From contig JAXBDG010000002.1 of assembly GCA_036320915.1 (NCBI GenBank), forward strand, positions 1,116,001 to 1,180,000: a stretch of 64,000 bases of DNA. The letters are read 5' to 3'. A model generated the notes under the pieces. It saw only the letters and a program-made list of their open reading frames with translations. It was not told the origin of the DNA and did not search any database. Position 1 is the stretch's first letter. Every line of letters begins with the position of its first letter. Source of the DNA: Linnemannia elongata. Lineage: Eukaryota; Mortierellomycota; Mortierellomycetes; Mortierellales; Mortierellaceae. Shown here one piece after another: positions 33,335 through 46,900 of this stretch. The translations under genes were made by a program, and so were the position numbers.

Positions 33335-36235
33335 AGGTGCGAATATGCAATATTAACAGTGGAAGGTAGAAAAGGTGAAAGTGAATAAGCGGAAGCAGAG
33401 AAAAGGAATATGAAATAAGGGATATGTACACTCAATGAGAGGCAAAGGGAGCCAAGGGCAGCGTCGGATGTAAAAGAAGAAAGAAAGAGAAATAGTAACA
33501 ATGGTAAATGGATGAAAGCAAGGGAAAGCAATGAAGTGGAAAGAAGGGAGGGAGAGAAGGCTGCGAGGAAAGAAGCGAGGGGTGGGCTTTTGTAGTTCTT
33601 CGGACTTTCGGTTGCGTTGCCAACAATTGCCACTCTCACACCCCAGTTTTGTCTTTCGTTATTGATGGGCCGTCGAATCGAAGTGAACCATGGTCGAACC
33701 TGCAAGTCCATGTGCTAACAATGCTACTTCTTTTTTCCTTAGCGCTTTTTTGCCATTGTTCCCTTACAACAAAAATGACACAGGAGGATACGGAGGAGAG
33801 ACGAAGGTGCTAAATGATTAGCAGGTTCTCGCCAAGTTGACATGGGCAACGATGGGATTATCCGATTGGACTAGAGGATGGATTCACTTCTCACGCGTTG
33901 TTCTCATTGTCTTTGGCCGTTTTTCTTTGTCGACAAAAGTCTCGCGTCATGGGTAAAAAGAAGGACAGACAAGGGCGTGTGGACATGGCGATAAGTAACC
34001 CCGTGCGTAATTGGCCTAATCTTCCTCTGCAATTTATCGTCCGGAATAACGTCCTGTTGCAATGAAAATATACCTCACCTGCGAGTAGTACAGAAAGCGT
34101 GTAGAGAGGGTAACGGACGAAAGCGGCAAAACACAGGTCGGCTGGACACTTTGACATACTTTACGTGCTCGATCAACTTTTTCGTTCTCACGGTGTCGTT
34201 CACCGGTTGCGTCGGCTTGCCGTAGTGTGATGCTATGGTCTCCTCTTTTTTTTGTCTCTTCTTTCTTCAATTGATGTTCCCATATCAGCAAAGAGGTTTA
34301 TCCCTCTTCCTCCATTTCTTTCTCCTTCTCCTTTGACTGGTGGGATGGGAACCATGCCCTCTACCCTTCTGGCTGAATCCACCCTGGTGACTAAAATATC
34401 AATCAGCATTCTTGAGTGCGTCATAGATATAAGCACACCAATCGACCCATGGCTTTAGATCCGGACTAGACTCCTATTTTTATTCTCAGCAAGCCCTTCT
34501 TGTTCTATGCCTCTTGCCAAGAGTCCCAGAAAATGAGGGGTAAATATGAAAAAATCAAGGAACAAGGATATTGCCTCTGTTGCTGTGCCAGGTCATTAGG
34601 CAGAGGTACCTTTGTAACAACGTTTCGGAAAATATTATTTCGAAAGCTCAAAAGAGTGGTTGCCTCCCTATTCGTCCGAAGAAAATGGGGGTGGGGGAAG
34701 GAGAAGAGTGCTACGTCGTTAATTCCGGTCCTGGCCTTGCCCCTGGGCCTGATCGACTCTGGACCCTTTGTCTTACCGTTTATATTTAACTGTGGCTTTT
34801 GTACCTGTTGCAGACACATAGCCTTGATTGGTGTGATCAAGTGTCTTGCTCTTTCTTTCTCTGAAGGAGGTGCATTCATGCCTTCCAAACCCTGCCACCA
34901 TGCAAAGAGAAAGTGGGCTTAGAAAAAGAAAAGTAAAGGGGGAAGAAGGGGGCACTGACCGTCACAATTTCGGACATAAAGGCAATGCTGCAGGGCCATC
35001 TTTTGTTTCTTCTCGTTGGGCGAAGCAACAAGCAATAAGCAGCAACAAGCTAGCGATGCATGAAAGGAGGAGAGGGTGAGAGAAAGAAAGATGAAAAGAT
35101 GTGAGGAACCAGACTGATCGCCCAGTTCCTTTAAACACCATCTTCAGCCTTGAAACCACAGGTGGTGTGCTGATCTGATCTATGCATCTGCCAAATACTG
35201 TCAGCTTGTTCACTTATACTTATGTTGGCCATCAAGACTAACAGAATTATCTCACACGTGATGAAATGCGTGGGTTTGCCACCTTTTTTTGTTGCCACTC
35301 TTTCGCGTTTTCTTGGTTCGCGAAATACATTCATCTGTCGTGGAAAACAAATAGGGGTGGGGAGGACAGATGATCAAACCTTGCTGAGGAGAAAGAAACG
35401 CAAAAGGTGAACAAAAAGGTCATTTTTTTCATGCTTACTCCGGCGAGAAATCTTCTTTATGAAAAATCGTAAGCTAGCATGGCAACCAAGAAAAAAAAGG
35501 AGATCAAGTCAGTACAGGAGAAGGATAAAAGGTCGAACCTTCACCCATCCCTTTTTTTCAGAGTTTGGTAGACCATCATGTTGTACTCTTGCCTGATGAC
35601 AGATGATCCACCCAACCTTTGCTTGCCTTTTGCCATGTGTCCGTGAAACAAAGAGGAGGAGGAGACAACGAGAGACGTCTGTGTGTCTACCTCTCCGCCA
35701 CCGAACCCTCTCCTTGAACCTCCTTGCACAATTGCCTTCGAGCCTTTCCCTTTCACTCCCTCCTTTCTTTAGCCTCCTCGAGAAAAACCTCCTTGGTTTA
35801 GTTGAACCCGTGTTGTTTTATCAGTAGCAACTCATAGCATTGGGGGGGTTGTGTAGCAAATAGAAGCAAACATCGACGAACTTGAGGACCCTTGTTTTTG
35901 AATGATTTCTCGTTTGTTTGGACAATTGGACCAAGCGAAAACCAAGAAAACAACAAAGGATACAACCACATCAAAAGTCAACGAGTGGAAAGAAAACGTC
36001 CATCATTGGCAAACGAAAGGAAAGAAAGTGAGGAGGGTACATCCTCCGGTCAAGATTGCTTGCAAAGGCTCAATAGTTTGTAGGTTGGTACACATGGCTG
36101 AAGTACTTGTTGTAGGAGCTTTGGTGGGACAACAATTTGGATATGAGGGATAAAAGAAATCAGGCCACTCATCTTTCTTCCCTTCAGCCTTCATCAGCGG
36201 TGTAGTTTATTTTGTACTGTTAACAATCGTGGCGC

Positions 36236-36263
36236 TTTTTTTTTTTTTTTTTTTTTTTTTTTT
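36236..36263. repeat. poly-T tract
   Basis: An uninterrupted run of 28 T in the gene-poor region. Confidence 0.9.
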
Positions 36264-36642
36264 CTCTCAAGCGAGAGAGATGGATATCCAATCGTACTGT
36301 GGGGTGGGCTGGGACAAGTCTAGGCTGTGGATCGGACAGGAACAGAGATGATCCTTTGAGGAAGTGCATGTGGAGAGAGAGAGAGAGGGAAGGGCGAGTT
36401 TAACGAAAATAAGCATTTCCCTGCAAAAAAATAAAAAGATGGACAGAAATGAGAGAGGGAAAGGGAAACAGCCCACAGTCCGTTCAAGTCTTGATACACG
36501 TTGTTTACTCATTTGAATTCAAGAAGACATTCATTCACAACAACAACAACATACAACGCCCAATCTGTCTGGACTTGTACAGACACACAGGCACATCCAC
36601 ATCAAGGTCATTCATCCATTACTGAACGACCTCAAATGTATG

Positions 36643-36663
36643 GACTGACTGACTGACTGACTG
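36643..36663. repeat. (GACT)n microsatellite
   Basis: Five tandem copies of a GACT unit. Confidence 0.9.
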
Positions 36664-36818
36664 ATGCTGACCAACAGGCGGACAGACAGAAAGAGTGTGA
36701 ATGACTTGAGATGCCCCCCTTTATTGAGATGTATGTGTGTGTCCCCCTGGACAGTTCTTTTTCTCTCTCTCTCTCTTTTTCACTACCATTCATCCCCTCC
36801 CCCTTTGCTTTCCCTATC

Positions 36819-36850
36819 TTTTCTTTTCTTTTCTTTTCTTTTCTTTTCTT
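36819..36850. repeat. (TTTTC)n microsatellite
   Basis: About six tandem copies of a five-base T4C unit on the plus strand. Confidence 0.9.
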
Positions 36851-37145
36851 TCCTTCGTGTCATGGAGGACAAGCTGAGTTAGTGTTGTGTGTGAGTTTAA
36901 TATGCCTCGCTCAAACCTGTCCTGTCGAGTCCCTTCTTCACCGAGGCAGTGTCCACTGCCACCGAGCAATACGACTGGCTGATCCAATTTTTTTTTTTTT
37001 TCCTTTGTTTTTGTCATTGTGTTGTTGACCAACAGAGCATAGGGCATCTTACTTTTTCTCTCCGACTGCCAGTACCACTAGTTCTATGACAACCAACACT
37101 GCGGCCACGATGACCATTAATTATAATACTTCGACTGCAAGCTAG

Positions 37146-37170
37146 CAACAACAACAACAACAACAACAAC
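37146..37170. repeat. (CAA)n microsatellite
   Basis: About eight tandem CAA units, not part of a recognised reading frame. Confidence 0.85.
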
Positions 37171-38004
37171 GATGACAATGATGATGATATGTTTGCTACA
37201 TGTGTCCCCGATGTTGTTGACTATGACTGACGAGTAGCATTGGTCGATTCGACTGTGTGTCATGCCAATTATTTTTCAAAAGAAAGTAAGTACCCTTTAG
37301 CCTTTTTCTTTTTCTCTTTTTTTTTTTGTGCAGATACACACGTCTCAATTGTTTTCTCTTCTCAATCATCCCTTCTTCTTCTCCCTTCCCCTATAGTTTG
37401 CGTTGTTCAGTTATGACCTGCGACCCATCCCCTTCTTCACCCTGCCTAAGCCTATTTATGTATTGATCCTATCGTGGGTGTGCATCCCTCGTCTCTCTTT
37501 TCCTTCTCTTTTCTTTTTCTTTTTCTTTTTTATTCTTTCTTTTTCACCATTGCCCTGTGCTCATTCACCCCTTTCGTTCTTCGTTGTTCATCGTAGTTGG
37601 CTGCTTTTCTTTCTCTTTTTCCCTTTTTCCCTTTCTTCATTCTTCTTTCTTCTTTTTATCTTTTTTCTATCGTCAAAGAGTGACATTGATCTCTCTCTCC
37701 ATCTTGCCTGTATATATTCCTTCGAGTCCCCTTCAGCCCGGACCTTCGCCCTCTTCTTTTTTTCTTTTTTCTTTTATCCGTTTCGCTCATACCATTTTCA
37801 GTACCAATTCTCCTACGCCCACACTATCTGTCGGTTTTCTTACTCTCTCACACTCACACCCTTCCTTTCCTCCATACACCCCAACAACTAGCCTCGTTTC
37901 TTCGCTTCATCACCTCCTCATTCTCATTCCCTCAGTCAACAGCAACCAGTTGCAAGAAACTGATTCCCATTCCAACCCGGGACCAGCCCAAACGCCGGAC
38001 CTGG

Positions 38005-38028
38005 CTCTCTCTCTCTCTCTCTCTCTCT
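38005..38028. repeat. (CT)n microsatellite in the flippase upstream region
   Basis: Twelve CT units within a longer pyrimidine-rich leader upstream of the P4-ATPase gene. Such tracts are common in fungal promoters and 5' leaders. Confidence 0.85.
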
Positions 38029-38768
38029 TTCTTTCGTTTCCCCTTTTTTCTCACTTCCTCTTCTTGTTGTCCATCCTTCGACGGACTAAAGGAGATCATC
38101 CATTTCAACTCAACCAACAATCGGTACGTTTGCAACCCAACACACACACACAACACTCAACACTCTCCTCTTCACCCTCACCCCTTTATCTGCACCGTGT
38201 GTCCCTGTCCGTGTGGCTCTTTTAGACCGGACCAGATTGCGATCGACGTGCTAACCCGCTCATTCTTTCTTTTCTTCCCGCCCCCCTTTGTCCTTTTTTT
38301 TTCGGCCATTTGTCCCAAACAATTACAACTGTAACAACAGGTTAGAGTGAGTGTTGTGTCTCGAGTCGAATGACAATTCAAGTCAACAAGACAGGAACAA
38401 CTTACTACCCTTTTGCGACAGGCACACGAGTGAGAAAGTGCTAAGAGAAGAAATTGTAGCATACGCCGTGAGCCCTTTTTTTGTTCTTACTATATTACCC
38501 TCTGCGCCTTGAGGGTTCCCATTTCTTATTTATTACACTTTTTTTCATATCTGTTCCTGTTCCTGGCTCCCAATTCATTCTCCCTCTCCAACCCAACCCA
38601 ATCCCAACCCATTACACAACAAGTCAGACCCAGGCTCTCTGCATCGTCGATTCTCTTCTTTCTATTTTTCCCTTCCACTCCCACTTTCAACGGTGCTTGT
38701 AATTCGTCCTCTTCTCCCTCACCGTCGTCCTCGTTTCCTCTCGTCACACCAACTTTCAATTCCTCACA

Positions 38769-41220
38769 ATGACTTCATCAGGAACAACACCTCCTTCTTC
38801 TTCTTCTTCGGTCCCTTCTTCCACCTCAACTTCTTCTTTATCCTCTTCTTCTCCAAGTTCTTCTCTTCATCCTACCCCCTTATCCCTATCCATTACTCCC
38901 CCTGACAGCTCCCAGTCGGCTGCTTCCTCTCAACTGACCCAGTCTCCCACCTCCCTCGTACCCCCTTCGACTTCACCGTCGCCACGCTCATACCCTGGTC
39001 CCTCCCCTTCTATGACCACACCCTCGCCAAACAGATCTCTTACTCCGGGTGCCGCCAACAATCTCCTCACCACGCGACCACGTAGTGGGTCATTACCAAT
39101 GGCACACCTTTCCTCCAGAGCCCCTGCAACATCCTCGTCGCTCAGGCTCGAAGTATTACCCGACGATCTGGCCACACCCTCTTCCTCTTCCTCGCCACCA
39201 GTATCATCGTTATCGTCATCTTCATCATCTTCACTATCACCTCTTTCTCAGTCAATACCAAGGAGCGGATCGTCAACACTGACAGCACCCTCAAAATTGC
39301 GCCATGTCACCTCACACTCGACCTTCAGTTCCACCTCCTCTGGCGGACGATCCAGAAGCGGCTCTATCACCTCTCCTCGACCTGCCAACCTCTCCCTCCT
39401 CGCACCCCCATCTCCATCAAGTACACCTGCTCCCACATCGACCTCTTCCTCTTCCTCGTCACCCTCATCATCGTCAACACTGGCAGCGCCCGTTCAGGGT
39501 CGTCCTAGGAGTGGGAGTGCAGCGCCTGTGCTTAATAGCAACTCGTTTCGGAAAAAGTCTGCCCAGCACGACGAGCAGGAGGCCGATCATATGCGCACGC
39601 AACTCAACCTCTCGCTCGACAAAGGCCCTCCTCAGAGCATTGACACTTGGGATCCTGTCATTCCAGATATCATGGTCCACGACGAGGACGCTCACCACAG
39701 CTCAGACCAGGCCGATCCAACAGAAAACCTCCACCAGCAGCACCACGATGAGGAAGAGGAAAAGATCGTATCAGCCTACCAGATCCTGAACCTCATTATC
39801 CCCGACATCTCGGAAGCTGCCGCTGCCGCCGACGCCGCAGAACAACAAGAGTTGGAGCAACAACAGCAACAGGAAAACGAGCAAGGCCAACCCTCAACCA
39901 CATCCCAGTCCTCAACAGGGACAGCACTCTCAGAACAGGCCGGCAACGCCACTAGCAACGCCAATGAGAAGACGATGAGCGAGTATTTGAAGACCAATGC
40001 GACCTCTGCAACGGACTATCTCGCCCTCTCATCTATGGGGATCGGCACTGGGCTTATACCTCCTTCAGCATCCGGTCCATCCTCTCGTTCAGGAACCCCC
40101 CTTCCTCCCATGTCGGCCTCCTCATCTGCACTCAACCTGGCTAACCCCAACATCGCGGGGGGTGGTATCAATGCAGCCCCCCCTGCAACACTCAGTTCTC
40201 GGTTCCGTCTGCCTTTCTCGTCCAAAGCATTCGTTCCTCCTTCCCGCCCGGCTTCGGTCCATCAATTGAACCAGCCTCCGGGCGAGGCCCCGTTTGCAGG
40301 CCAGGAGAACAACCCAATGGGAATTAACAACCCGATGCAGAGCAGTACTAACCTCGGCAACAGCGGATCGGGCATTCGATCGTCATTCTTTGATTATCGT
40401 CTGACAAACCTGTTGCAGTTTGCAGGGTCGAGTATTGCTCCGAGTATCCGATCCTTTGATCCCAACCGGACGATGGGCGACGGGTCGAACGATGAGAACC
40501 GACAAGAGTTTTATGAGGTCGAGTTCAATGTGGCCCCTGATCCGGCCAAGGAGGAAGCTATGCGATACGACCACACGGCTTGGGGTCGAATCCGTAAGGT
40601 TCTTCGATCTGGATTCCCTGGCCGTGATTTGGACCCTCAGACGAGGAAACCTCGCTACAAGTACCCAACCAACAACATCAAGACTACCAAGTACACATTG
40701 CTGACCTTCTTGCCCGTCAACCTCCTGTTCCAGGTAAAGTGAGATTTTTTTGTCTTTATTTTTATTATTTCTTTTTTGCGTTAAGCTGTTTGTTGCATCA
40801 AGGGACGGAGACCAACATGGCGATGAGAGTAGTGGGTACTGGCATGGCTGAAAAAAATGGGAAAGAGACCCCTGATCTTCGGTAGTTTCAGTTGAATTGA
40901 ACTGGTTGTCGGCAAAACCGATTAAACGAAAATCGAGTAGCGGGCCCGGTAAATTAGGTTCCAAGGGAAGAAAAACAAAAAAAAAAAAAAAACAATGTGT
41001 TCCTTGTCCGCAACAGTCTGTGTAATGCGCATGTCATCGCACCGGTTTGGGAAGAAGAGCAGGGGAAGAGCAGGGAGGTAAGTTTTTACGGATAAGAGAG
41101 CAGGGAGGGGCAGAGAAAGTCGAAAGCTACCACATTCTCTGGAAAAAAAATAGGAAGAGAGTGTGGAAAGCTTCTCAGTGTTCGATCGACCCTGAAGGGA
41201 GGACTTGAAATTACGTATAC

Positions 41221-41255
<35 letters not shown>

Positions 41256-44200
41256 TTCCTGTTTCCTGTTTGTCCCTGTCTGCGCACGGTGCATGTTTGT
41301 GCCTGTTTATGTTCAATTGCGCATCTCATGGTCGCGTGTGTGTTAGTGTGTGCGGGTTAAACTTGTTCGCCGAAGAGACGCGCGTCATTGTTTTTGTTTG
41401 TATTTATTTATTTTTTATCTCCTTGTACAAACCTAACCTTTCTATTCCATCTCTTTAACAATAGTTCAAACGTTTCTACAACATCTACTTCTTGTGTGCC
41501 GCTATCTTTGTCTGCGCAGAGCCTTCGCTCTCTCCCGTCACTGAGATTCTTCCTTTGACCCTTGTGCTCACCATCACCGCCGTAAAGGATGCACTGGAGG
41601 ACTATGTACGTGCTGATAATCTCATGGCTAATTATTAAGTACAGAAGTAACAAAAAGAGCGTAGACTAAACACGTGTATGCCTCCTTCATTCTCGTGAGT
41701 AGCGCCGGTACCAACAAGACAAGAGATCCAACAGTCTGGAGTGCACATTGGTCAAGCAGGGTGAGTTGATCCCGATCAAGAGCAAGGATATCCGCCCAGG
41801 CGATGTACTCAAGATCTGCAAGAACGACAAGATCCCCGCTGACGTCGTTCTCCTTTCGACATCCATGGATGAGGGCGCCTGCTTTGTTGAGACCTCTGAG
41901 CTCGATGGCGAGACCAACCTGAAGCGCAAAGCCGCTTTGACACTTTCAGCTGGGTGGACACAAGTCGAACAGGTCTCTCACATCGTCGGCAAAATTACCA
42001 CGGAGATGCCCAACGAGCGATTGTCGAGACTGGATGGCAGGATCAAACTGCACTACGAAGGTCCAGAGTACAACTACGAGACCTTGCGCGAGGACACTTC
42101 GATAGGACTAGCAGTCGGCTCCAGAATCAACGAGAAGGCTGCTTCGGACAAGTACGATTCTGGTATGACTCGAGGTGCCAGCGACAACAGTCTCAAATCC
42201 CTTGCGTCTTCAGGAAAAGGCATTATTCCTCGAGGCAGCGCACCAAAGTCCAAGCAGCCACAGCAACCGCAGGATGAGGTCGCCCCAGTGACCATGACCA
42301 ATGTGGCTCTTCGAGGATCGTGGCTCAAGAACACCGAATGGGTGTACGGAGTGGTCCTCTACGCTGGAGTCGACACCAAGATGATGCGCAACCTCAAGAA
42401 CACTGGACTCAAGTTTTCGACCATGGAGACCCGACTGAACCGCATGATTGTCGCTATTTTCGTCTTCAACGCCTTCCTCCTGATCTCGTCCATGTGCTTT
42501 GCCTATGTCGGAACCCATTCGACCTACTTGCGCGCACCCCTGGCTTGGTACACGACCCAGACTGGAGACGAGTTCGGAACGAGCCCCACCGATGCCCGTG
42601 TCTTTGTTGGTCAATTGATGAACTTTTATGTCGTCTACACCTTTGTTATCCCCATCTCGGTTTTCATTTCGGTCGAATTGTGTCGTGTCGTCCAAGCGCT
42701 CTGGATGATCTGGGACGAGGAGATGCGCAGTTACAACGACGGACCCCTCAGTCAAGCCGAGCAGGAAGAGTTGGCGCTGGAGCAGGAAGGCGATCCTATT
42801 GGTGCACCCCTCAAGCGCATCAGGGCCTCGCGAACTGCCTCTGAGGCGACAACGCCCATCGCACTCGCCAAGAACGCCAAGCCCCCAACCAAGAAGCTCT
42901 GGAAGCGTGGACCTTTGAGACTCTTGCGCAAGAAGAAAAAGGCTCCCAAGAACTGGACCAGGATGCACGTTCGCAACTCGAACTTGAACGAGGATCTTGG
43001 TGCGGTGGAGTACATCTTTTCGGACAAGACTGGTACTTTGACCCGAAACGTCATGAAGCTGTCCAAGTGGCATATCGGTGGTCGGACCTTCCATGATCTC
43101 CAGCAGCCAGGCAGTTTGGGACAACGGATGCGCGACCCTTCGATCAGCGACGAGGAATACGACTTGTTGATGGCTTTCTGTCGCAACATTGCGGTCTGTC
43201 ACGCTGTCTTGCCCTGCGAGGATTCCAGGACGGGCGAGCTTTTGTACGAGGCTCAGTCGCCAGACGAGTCGGCACTGCTGGAGGCCCTGAGAGACAACGG
43301 AGTGGTTCTGAAGGCCAAGACCAAGGACTCTGTCACGGTGGAGATCTTTGGAATCGTCACCGAGACATATACGGTCCTCAAGGTTCTCGAGTTTACTTCG
43401 GACCGCAAGTGCATGTCGGTCATCATCGACACTCCCCAAGGAATCCAGCTCTTCTGCAAGGGTGCCGATAACGTCATCCTGGCCCGTGCTGATAATATCG
43501 AGAACGATCCCCTCATGGTCCGCCAACTCAACTCGACGGTTCACCGATTTTCGATTGCTGGTTTGCGTACATTGATGTTGGCCTGGCGTCCACTCAGCCC
43601 TGAGGAGTACCGAATCTTTGACGAAAAGTACAGCAAGGCCGAGTGCCATATCGGCGACGGCGAGGATGGGTCTGATGATCGCGAGGAGCTGATCCGTGTT
43701 GCCTGCGAGTCGATCGAGGGACGTTTGCGACTGTTGGGATGTACCGCGATCGAGGATCGTCTTCAGGACCAGGTGCCCGAGACGATCGAGTACCTGATGG
43801 ATGCCGACATCAAGATCTGGCTGTTAACTGGAGATAAGCAGGAGACGGCGATCAATATTGGAATCTCGTCTCGTTTGATTTCGCCTGCAATGAAGATTCT
43901 GGTTCTGAATGTCAAGGTCGAGCGGGACTGCCGTCTTGTTTTGGAGTACTTTGTTGAGAAGATCAAGGAACGCGAGCGGGACGAGGAGAGGTTCTGGCAG
44001 GATTACGAGTCTTCGGGCAAGGTTGGCATTGAGCTTCCTGAGAGGGACCGGTATGCGCTTGTGGTCAATGGCGAAAGTTTGGCGTTTGTCCTTGGCAATG
44101 AGATTCTTGAGGATATGTTCCTGCGTGTCGGAACAAACTGCCACTCTGTAAGTGAGACTCGACTTTGAGAGCACTGCTGTATATGTGGTAATCGCGTCTA

Positions 44201-45628
44201 TTTGTGATTTTTTTTTTTTTTTTTGAGCTGCTCTAACAAATAATGCAATTATAACAATTGATAGGTTATCTGCTGTCGTGTGACACCATTGCAAAAGGCG
44301 TTGGTGGTCAAGCTTGTCCGCAAGAAGCTGCACAAGGTGACACTCGCGATCGGTGACGGAGCCAACGACATTTCGATGATCCAGGCTGCCCACGTCGGTG
44401 TCGGTATCGAGGGTATGGAGGGCGCCCAGGCAGCACGTTCGTCTGATTTCAGTTTCAAGCAGTTCAAGAATCTGAAACGGCTGTTGACGATTCACGGACG
44501 ATACTCGTACCTGAGGATGAGCAAGATCATCTTTTTCTCGTTCTACAAGTCGATCTGTCTGATCACGGTCCAGTTTTGGTTCGGGTTCATGAACGGATGG
44601 TCTGGTGGAGCTCTCTATGACGAGAACTTTTTGACGTTGTGGAACATGGTCTTTACTGCCCTCTTGCCCATCACGACGGCCTGTTTTGAGAAGGACGTAG
44701 AGGAGGAGAGCATCGGACAGTACCCCAAGCTGTACAAGGCTGTCAAAGATGGATTGTACTGGAATACCCTGACCATGGCCGGATGGGGCATCGCTTCCTT
44801 CTGGCATTCTGGAGGTAAGAAACCCTTCCATATCAATGAACCATCGCCTTGCTTTCAAACATAGCATGCACTAACGAACGCTTTCTCATTATTTTTTTCA
44901 TCACAATAGCTTTGTTTGCGGGTATTTACGGATCACTGCAGCATGGAGTGGTCAACGGGGCATCAGAGACAATGGACATCCCCATGGTCAGCTTCTTTGC
45001 AGGATCGTTAGTCCTAATCACCGTCACGCTCAAGATGCTCCTCATGATCTCGCACTACACGATGCCAATCTTTATGGCATTGGGGATCAGTATGGCAGGC
45101 TATATCGTCGTCTTTATCGGACTGGAGGTGGTCGGGATGTTGGAACCGGGAGTCTTTGCGGCGATGCACACGATGCCATTGTATTACCTTGGTCTGCTGG
45201 TCATCCCGATCGGATGTCTCTTGCCTGATTACACGATCGCCTATTTGATGCGACAGTACTTCCCTTCGGATGCTCAGATTATTCAGGAGGATCAGCGGTT
45301 GGCCAAGATGAAGCAGCGTCAGTTGGCAATGGCGGCTGCGTCTGGAAGCCCTCAGGGTGAGGATGGCAATGATGGAGGGAAGGGAAAGAAGAGAGATGAT
45401 TTGGAGGATCAGGAGGCTATGGTGGACAATCGCTCCGCAGCAGCAGCTCGTCAGGCGGGGGATTCCTCTGCGCCTGATTATGAGGACGATGACGAGGAGG
45501 AGGAGGAAGAAGAGGAGGAAGATGAGAACGAGATGGTGGGAGTTGTTGTGCAGGAACCTAGTGATCGCGAGAAACAAGAGTTGTATCCCCATCAGGACGT
45601 GAAAGTCAGCAGCTTTGGTCGTGCGTAA
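38769..45628 (+). CDS. P4-type ATPase, phospholipid flippase
   Basis: This protein uses ATP to move phospholipids from the outer to the inner leaflet of plasma or Golgi/endosome membranes, normally with a Cdc50 partner. Five exons (38769-40733, 41465-41605, 41703-44147, 44265-44814, 44910-45628) encode 1939 aa. The flippase core starts at about residue 640 (NNIKTTKYTLLTFLPVNLL). It contains DGET (770-773), the PIS motif in VIPISVFISVELCR in place of the usual cation-site sequence, the phosphorylated Asp1143 in DKTGT, and GDGAND (1547-1552). Six membrane segments follow, and the C-terminus is acidic with a Glu run. The first 600 residues are Ser/Thr/Pro-rich low complexity, much longer than in known yeast flippases. 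Subfamily (Dnf1/2, Drs2 or Dnf3) is not decided; FKRFYNIYFL and ITAVKDALEDYRR suggest a Dnf-like protein. Confidence 0.92.
41225..41254. repeat. poly-T tract in flippase intron 1
   Basis: An uninterrupted run of 30 T inside the 731-nt first intron (40734-41464) of the flippase gene, the longest intron seen within the coding region of any gene in this window. Confidence 0.85.
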
Positions 45629-46900
45629 AAAGGCTTCAGCTTTTTTTTTTCCCCCTTGTATTTATAGTGTAATAAAATCAGATTGTGTATTTGAAAGAGG
45701 TAAATGCAGCAATCGATAATAATGCCAAGTTTATTGAATGGTATACCAGTGCTTGCTGAACTGACGATGGGAGAGTCAAACGCTAGAAAAGTGGGGGCGC
45801 GATCCGAATTCAGTAGCATTGCTGCCGGCGACGGCACCAAGGGCAGCGGAGGCTTGAGTATCTCGTCCTCTCACGGTGTATCCCGCAACATATGATATGC
45901 ATGAACGGTTTACGCACACAGGAGAATCGTAGAGAATCTTCATCCGCATCTTGCCCTCTGACTAGCTCGTACGCAGTCCTTGCGCCCACTTGACCAGCTC
46001 AAAGCAAAAGATGCAAAGGCGGGATATTCTCAAATCAAGCCCAAGGTAAGTGCTCGATCCAAATCATATCTACTCCAATCCAGTCTGCTCCAAGCTCAAA
46101 GCACTAGCTCTCTTTCTCGCCTTAAAGTTGACGGTGCATTTCTTTTCGCCTCTTAGATTGTTATGGTCCTTCCAACATGAGTTTGAGGCAAGGTTTTCCC
46201 TTCGATCCCGGCACTCCCGGCCATGTAATATGTGTCGCAAGTCACCACAGGGCAGGGCAAAAGTCGTATGGCGTAAGGTAACTTCTCTATCAAATCGGCT
46301 TCTCTAAACCACACGACTGGATCGGCGTATTTTTCAACTGCCATTTCCATTGCACATATTGACATTAGCGATCACTGTTTTCTATTCACTAGCCCTCCAG
46401 TAGGCTGCCATATCCATTTCGGTCCTCCTCCAAGCTCTACGGTCAACTTTCACCGCTGAACTCTGGCCAACTTTTTTGACCTACAAACTTGTCCACGAAA
46501 TGAAAGTAGCTTTGTCATTATAATATAGAAGTCTTCACGCGTTCATGCTTGCATTTTTTTTTTCTTCTTGGCTACAATCCTAGTAAATGCAATTTAACAT
46601 TTGTTTGTTGAAAGTCAGCGATATAGTGTTTCATTTATCTTTTTACAGCAGCTTTCTGTTTTCTTTGCTTGTAAATAAATGTTTAGCATGTGAATTATGC
46701 GCATTTATTTGTGGATATGAATATAGATCTTCAAAAAAAAAGGGGATATGTGAGTGTGGGAAAAAAAAAACGAGAGAAAGAAATAGGGGTGTGTGAGGTC
46801 CGAGATACGCCGAATCTATCATGGTCATGTCATTTTCTTGCTCCTACACCTTTGTCCTTTTTTTTTCCCTGGCTCATAACTCCTAAACCTCCCCTCCTAT
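45629..46900. other. intergenic region between convergent flippase and SER1 genes
   Basis: Both genes end here, so no promoter for either is expected, yet the 1.3 kb middle part is not as T-rich as other intergenic DNA. Two minus-strand ATG frames have protein-like composition (45776-45949 and 46153-46365); see the separate entry. The right end near 46735-46770 has short A runs. Confidence 0.4.
45776..46365 (-). other. possible coding fragments, unrecognised
   Basis: The frame 45776-45949 (57 aa) contains YVAGYTVRGRDTQAS and then GSNATEFGSRPHFSS. The frame 46153-46365 (70 aa, ATG start) contains DPVVWFREADLIEKLPY and TCDTYYMAGSAGIEGK. Neither is low-complexity, and both are on the same strand, as would be the case for exons of one small gene or a decayed one. 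I could not join them with consistent splice sites and recognise no family. Confidence 0.2.

Larger units (their letters stand above)
33335..38768. other. 5.4 kb gene-poor region
   Basis: This is the longest stretch without a recognised gene. Open frames at 34233-34436 (-), 34505-34888 (-), 34500-34922 (+) and 35902-36153 (+, 83 aa, ATG start) lack recognisable domains. From 36230 to 38760 it is full of simple repeats and long C/T tracts, which end in the leader of the flippase gene. A non-coding RNA or a long spliced leader is possible, but I see no specific signal. Confidence 0.4.

Noticed and set aside
34233..34922. Open frames on both strands in the gene-poor region
   Set aside because: The frames overlap each other and show no family features.
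35500..35545. B-box-like GGTTCGA sequence on the minus strand, possible tRNA
   Set aside because: No A box, acceptor stem or cloverleaf could be formed around it. Similar short matches near 2141 and 33689 failed for the same reason.
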